From the NCBI RefSeq assembly GCF_947496855.1, contig NZ_CANMED010000001.1, positions 992,001 to 1,056,000 on the forward strand: a stretch of DNA of 64,000 nt, given 5' to 3'. The notes beneath the pieces are model-generated. The model made no database searches, had not been told where the DNA came from, and saw only the letters and a list, made by a program, of their open reading frames with translations. Below are positions 62,101-64,000 of this stretch, one piece after another; position 1 is the stretch's first letter, and each line of letters starts with the position of its first letter. Origin of the DNA: an uncultured Aquimarina sp. GTDB taxonomy: Bacteria; Bacteroidota; Bacteroidia; Flavobacteriales; Flavobacteriaceae. The translations under genes and the position numbers were made by a program.

Positions 62101-64000
62101 TACCTTGTACTTTTTTATCACCAATCAGTACTCTTGCTAATGGGCCATGCGCATAATACTCGTAGGATGCATCTTTCTCCCAAATCACTCCATCATTAGA
62201 AGTTTCTACAGCCGTAATACGATTATCATCATCATAGGTATAGTTATGTATAAATTGATCCGATTTATCTTCCTGAAAAATTACTTGATGCACATTACCA
62301 CTAATTAGATCATATTCATATCGAACTCTTTTTTGATTTTGATCAATGGCTACCAGTTCAGGTACTTTGTTATCGCATACCAGTTCCTTAACATTACCGT
62401 GGATATCATAGTTATAGAAGATTCCGTTATCATACTCTGTATCTCCTTCTGCGTAAGAATCGTGGTATAGTACTGCCGTTACTCTGTTTCGGGTAGTGAT
62501 ATCGTTATTTAAAAGGATATCTCCAGTAAAGACATTCTCTGTAAACATTCCTTCTGTACCTGGCAAGAATGTATCGTACTGTGTGCGCGTTACTTCATTT
62601 CTGGGTTGATCTGTAAGATTCTGTGGAAATGATGTTTCATCTACTTCTGTAATAATAGCTCCAGTATTTACGGCTATCAACCTACCCGAATTGCTTATAG
62701 CATACTGGTCACTTAGTGCCAACTCTCCGGCTTCTACAATCCTACCCAACTCATCATAATCGGTATAACTATAGTTTCCTGTAAAGCAGGTTTTATCTAC
62801 TTTATTAGTTAGAGTTAATCCAGTAACGGCGCTATTTCCTGCAATACTTATATCAATATACATTGGATCGTTTGGTCTGGAATCTGGAGGAAATGCTATT
62901 ATTTGTCCGTTGCGGTAAATATTGATTTTACCATCTTTACGTTCAATTTTTATACGATCATTATCATTAAACCCTTGCTGTAATGGTGTGATTGGAGAAT
63001 TAAATAGTAACGTAAACTCTTTGGATAAAAGATCTGCTTTAATACCATAATCAATCGTATCAAAAGAGTCATCTGAGTTAGCGTAGGATAATCCAACACC
63101 TAGAGTTCTTTGGACTAATCCACCCGATACCCCAATATCCAAATTAAATTCTATATATCCTTGCTCTTGGACAGACTCATTAGAAAACGCTCCATAATTA
63201 GGTGTTCCAGGTAGGGGTTGCTCTCCATTTATTACACTGATCGTTCCATTTTCAATAACCTCTAATCCATTGGTCTGTGCTAAACTTATAGCAAATACAG
63301 TTTCATTTGCCGAACAATCATATTCATACACTTGTGCTGCTTTTTGTTTCGCATTCTGAGATAAGATAATTCTACCCAATTTATCATAGGCAAAACGTGT
63401 CTCTCCTCCATCTGGAGTAGACTGCCACACCAACTGATTAAGCGAATTATATTTGTATTTGGTTTGTAGGCTATGCGAAGGAATCACATTATCTATTAAA
63501 TTTTCGTCTCTGTTTACTCCTTCTGGTGGTACCGTTTGTACTAGGTTACCTGCCTGATCATAGTAATATAATGTATATTGATATTCTTTATCCTCATAGG
63601 TTACCTCTAGCGTTTCGTTTACATTATCAATTCCTGTTGTAATGTATTCTCTTTTAAACTGATGTACCAATGCATCAAGATATGCTTGGTACGAATCGCT
63701 TTGATACGTCTCGGCCACCACAATATTAGCTTCTTCGCAATTAGTTGTATCATCGTCAGCTATTTCTATATCGATGGTAACATCCAAGGGAGCAGGAGGG
63801 CACACGCTGCTATTGTCTACTAAATATTTATTATTCACAAATTCTCTCCAAAAATAATCATCCGTAGGGTTTGCACTTTCTGCTACTCTATATGCTTTAT
63901 AAGCATTGATTACTGTATTGATCTTATCATAGCCATAGTTAAGATGGGTATTCCCAAATTCTGTTATGGTTAGGAAATTAGGATCAAATGCTGATACCAC
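59180..64000 (-). CDS. RHS repeat protein with C-terminal HNH-like nuclease region (partial 5' end)
   Basis: At least 1606 residues; the frame continues beyond the right edge. It has many YD/RHS repeats (for example YEYDLISGNVHQVIFQEDKS, YSYDQLNRIKGMTNY, FGYDGLGNRLSKTV), a laminin/ConA-like insert (about 260-410), a CBM-like insert (VVIDNFKISELIEQ), and the RHS core end (YDYGFRIYDPRIGKFLSRDP, FAGNKPIVAIDLDGLE). The last 290 residues are variable: near their middle GMEHHHIEHGKKAIALP, HRGKGNT and YWHKLF form a His-rich, HNH/ENDO VII-like nuclease motif, and a hydrophobic Gly/Ala stretch (LPMVGAILGITSV) and a 120-residue tail follow. Contact-dependent or secreted antibacterial toxin with immunity downstream. 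Confidence 0.85.
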   Translation of the reverse strand: MVSAFDPNFLTITEFGNTHLNYGYDKINTVINAYKAYRVAESANPTDDYFWREFVNNKYLVDNSSVCPPAPLDVTIDIEIADDDTTNCEEANIVVAETYQSDSYQAYLDALVHQFKREYITTGIDNVNETLEVTYEDKEYQYTLYYYDQAGNLVQTVPPEGVNRDENLIDNVIPSHSLQTKYKYNSLNQLVWQSTPDGGETRFAYDKLGRIILSQNAKQKAAQVYEYDCSANETVFAISLAQTNGLEVIENGTISVINGEQPLPGTPNYGAFSNESVQEQGYIEFNLDIGVSGGLVQRTLGVGLSYANSDDSFDTIDYGIKADLLSKEFTLLFNSPITPLQQGFNDNDRIKIERKDGKINIYRNGQIIAFPPDSRPNDPMYIDISIAGNSAVTGLTLTNKVDKTCFTGNYSYTDYDELGRIVEAGELALSDQYAISNSGRLIAVNTGAIITEVDETSFPQNLTDQPRNEVTRTQYDTFLPGTEGMFTENVFTGDILLNNDITTRNRVTAVLYHDSYAEGDTEYDNGIFYNYDIHGNVKELVCDNKVPELVAIDQNQKRVRYEYDLISGNVHQVIFQEDKSDQFIHNYTYDDDNRITAVETSNDGVIWEKDASYEYYAHGPLARVLIGDKKVQGMDYIYTLQGWLKGVNGEATDSTGDVGNDGVVGDIHEKVAKDAFAYSLNYFTDDYTARNQTSPFTLAANVPDPGKQLYNGNINTMVTALLDTDEQAINASVNTYSYDQLNRIKGMTNYESGSNGILASTGVSSSYSYDRNGNLQTLLRKAKLSNGTAVQMDELSYKYIPGTNQLDHVTDAVDADTFSVDIDSQSPENYVYDDIGQLTDDIAEGLKIDWRVDGKVRSVTKDDGTVISFGYDGLGNRLSKTVVKSEDPNDKMTTYYSRDAQGNVLAVFATGSDEANCAVTLTLDDEVVTSTGITEKAQADIIVAPTADYVVESGAMITHKAAEGITWLPGTHAKTGSDVRALIDEVACVNILPDGSEVMALSLKEHHIYGSSRLGLQESDLQLGNEADTTDDTVYINTAGDKRYELSNHLGNVLSVVSDRKISGAGSEVRENEIFFNEFNNLNSFFLVSATLNITSDNQLRVSPSFGSIVVPFSTNGFAVTGNRFKVSFNYNDGGWNTSESLYLKIGGPGLEPILYEIPRGVDKVEQIFDISSLQSGENIGVSLEALEYIPEGDNTAYSVVIDNFKISELIEQDSADLITFTPDVLTFSDYYPFGMLLPNRHGNSSDYRYGFNGKEMDNEVKGEGAQYDYGFRIYDPRIGKFLSRDPLASSFPWFTPYQFAGNKPIVAIDLDGLEELDYRILDKLNYGDIAIDMSNAPDIFELNGKKYYTTLNALGENRNPQYYFSKALEQAPDFWSADNEVRIKAGEMPHPDDTFLKKLGKNLDEAEFALLKETSMVPKTRRKLLGMEHHHIEHGKKAIALPWKVHRGKGNTKYWHKLFKGGAKVVKGAKKVLPMVGAILGITSVTAGSSDPASEMIGASPIDYNNETIALFQDILDTEELGSAIDQLSQFEQFSIYYSTLQETRELLQTGLLPSGESYYYDLRTTQELDFYDDIKAPHMLIFYEGQLIKILDTPQNPDDDPANN

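Noticed and set aside
1..64000. CRISPR arrays, prophage, rRNA operon
   Set aside because: No regularly spaced identical repeats, no phage structural genes and no rRNA sequence were seen.

Overview
The window looks like a chromosomal segment of a marine member of the Flavobacteriaceae (Bacteroidota). The evidence is the AT-rich DNA, the absence of Shine-Dalgarno sequences, promoters of the Bacteroidota type (TTTG, about 19 bases, then TAnnTTTG), lineage-typical families (DUF4290, DUF3822, DUF6495, START-like, Oar-type TonB receptor) and surface lipoproteins whose Cys is followed by Ser and Asp. An Aquimarina-like genus is a guess from the RHS protein and overall style.

Layout. 1-2.7 kb: a truncated acyl-CoA dehydrogenase, a Crp/Fnr regulator and a 32-residue small protein, followed by an AT-rich gap with DnaA-box-like 9-mers. 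3.1-4.7 kb: an Hpt protein convergent with a receiver-glycosyltransferase fusion. 5-8.9 kb: a DbpA-like RNA helicase, then murA, DUF4290 and DUF493. 9-13.3 kb: a molybdenum hydroxylase operon (2Fe-2S subunit, Tat-exported molybdopterin subunit, XdhC, MocA-like cytidylyltransferase with no ordinary start codon). 13.5-18 kb: AAA ATPase, recQ, fmt, HU, YqgE. 18-23 kb: PLP lyase, START-like protein, tRNA-Met, lipoprotein, hisS, ABC permease. 23-32 kb: DUF6495, a large TonB-dependent receptor, the rpsF-rpsR-rplI operon, a LytTR regulator, priA. 32-36.7 kb: three chalcone-isomerase-like paralogues with a DUF2147 protein, YihY, nadC, rlmH. 36.7-42.2 kb: one minus-strand operon joining an S41 peptidase, a histidine kinase and response regulator, a serine hydrolase and two small secreted paralogues. 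42.4-48.3 kb: a UbiA-family protein with ruined Asp motifs, maf, lipoproteins, pterin dehydratase, yebC. 48.3-55 kb: acyltransferase, a KdsB-alcohol dehydrogenase fusion, DUF4126, a RecD-like helicase, DUF3822, rsmD.

55-64 kb is accessory: an orphan double-glycine-leader Cys-rich peptide, small membrane proteins, a lipoprotein flanked by diverged repeats, a MITE-like element with a near-perfect second partial copy, and a polymorphic toxin locus (giant RHS protein with an HNH-like nuclease motif in its C-terminal region, plus a SMI1/KNR4-like immunity candidate).

The points most worth following up are the KdsB-KdnB-type fusion, the RHS tip with its immunity gene and hairpin-bearing repeats, the degenerate UbiA protein, the receiver-glycosyltransferase fusion facing an Hpt gene, the orphan RiPP or bacteriocin-like precursor, and a leader motif repeated before four unrelated secreted-protein genes. 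No complete unknown defence or biosynthetic system is visible. All family calls come from reading the sequence; no database search was run.
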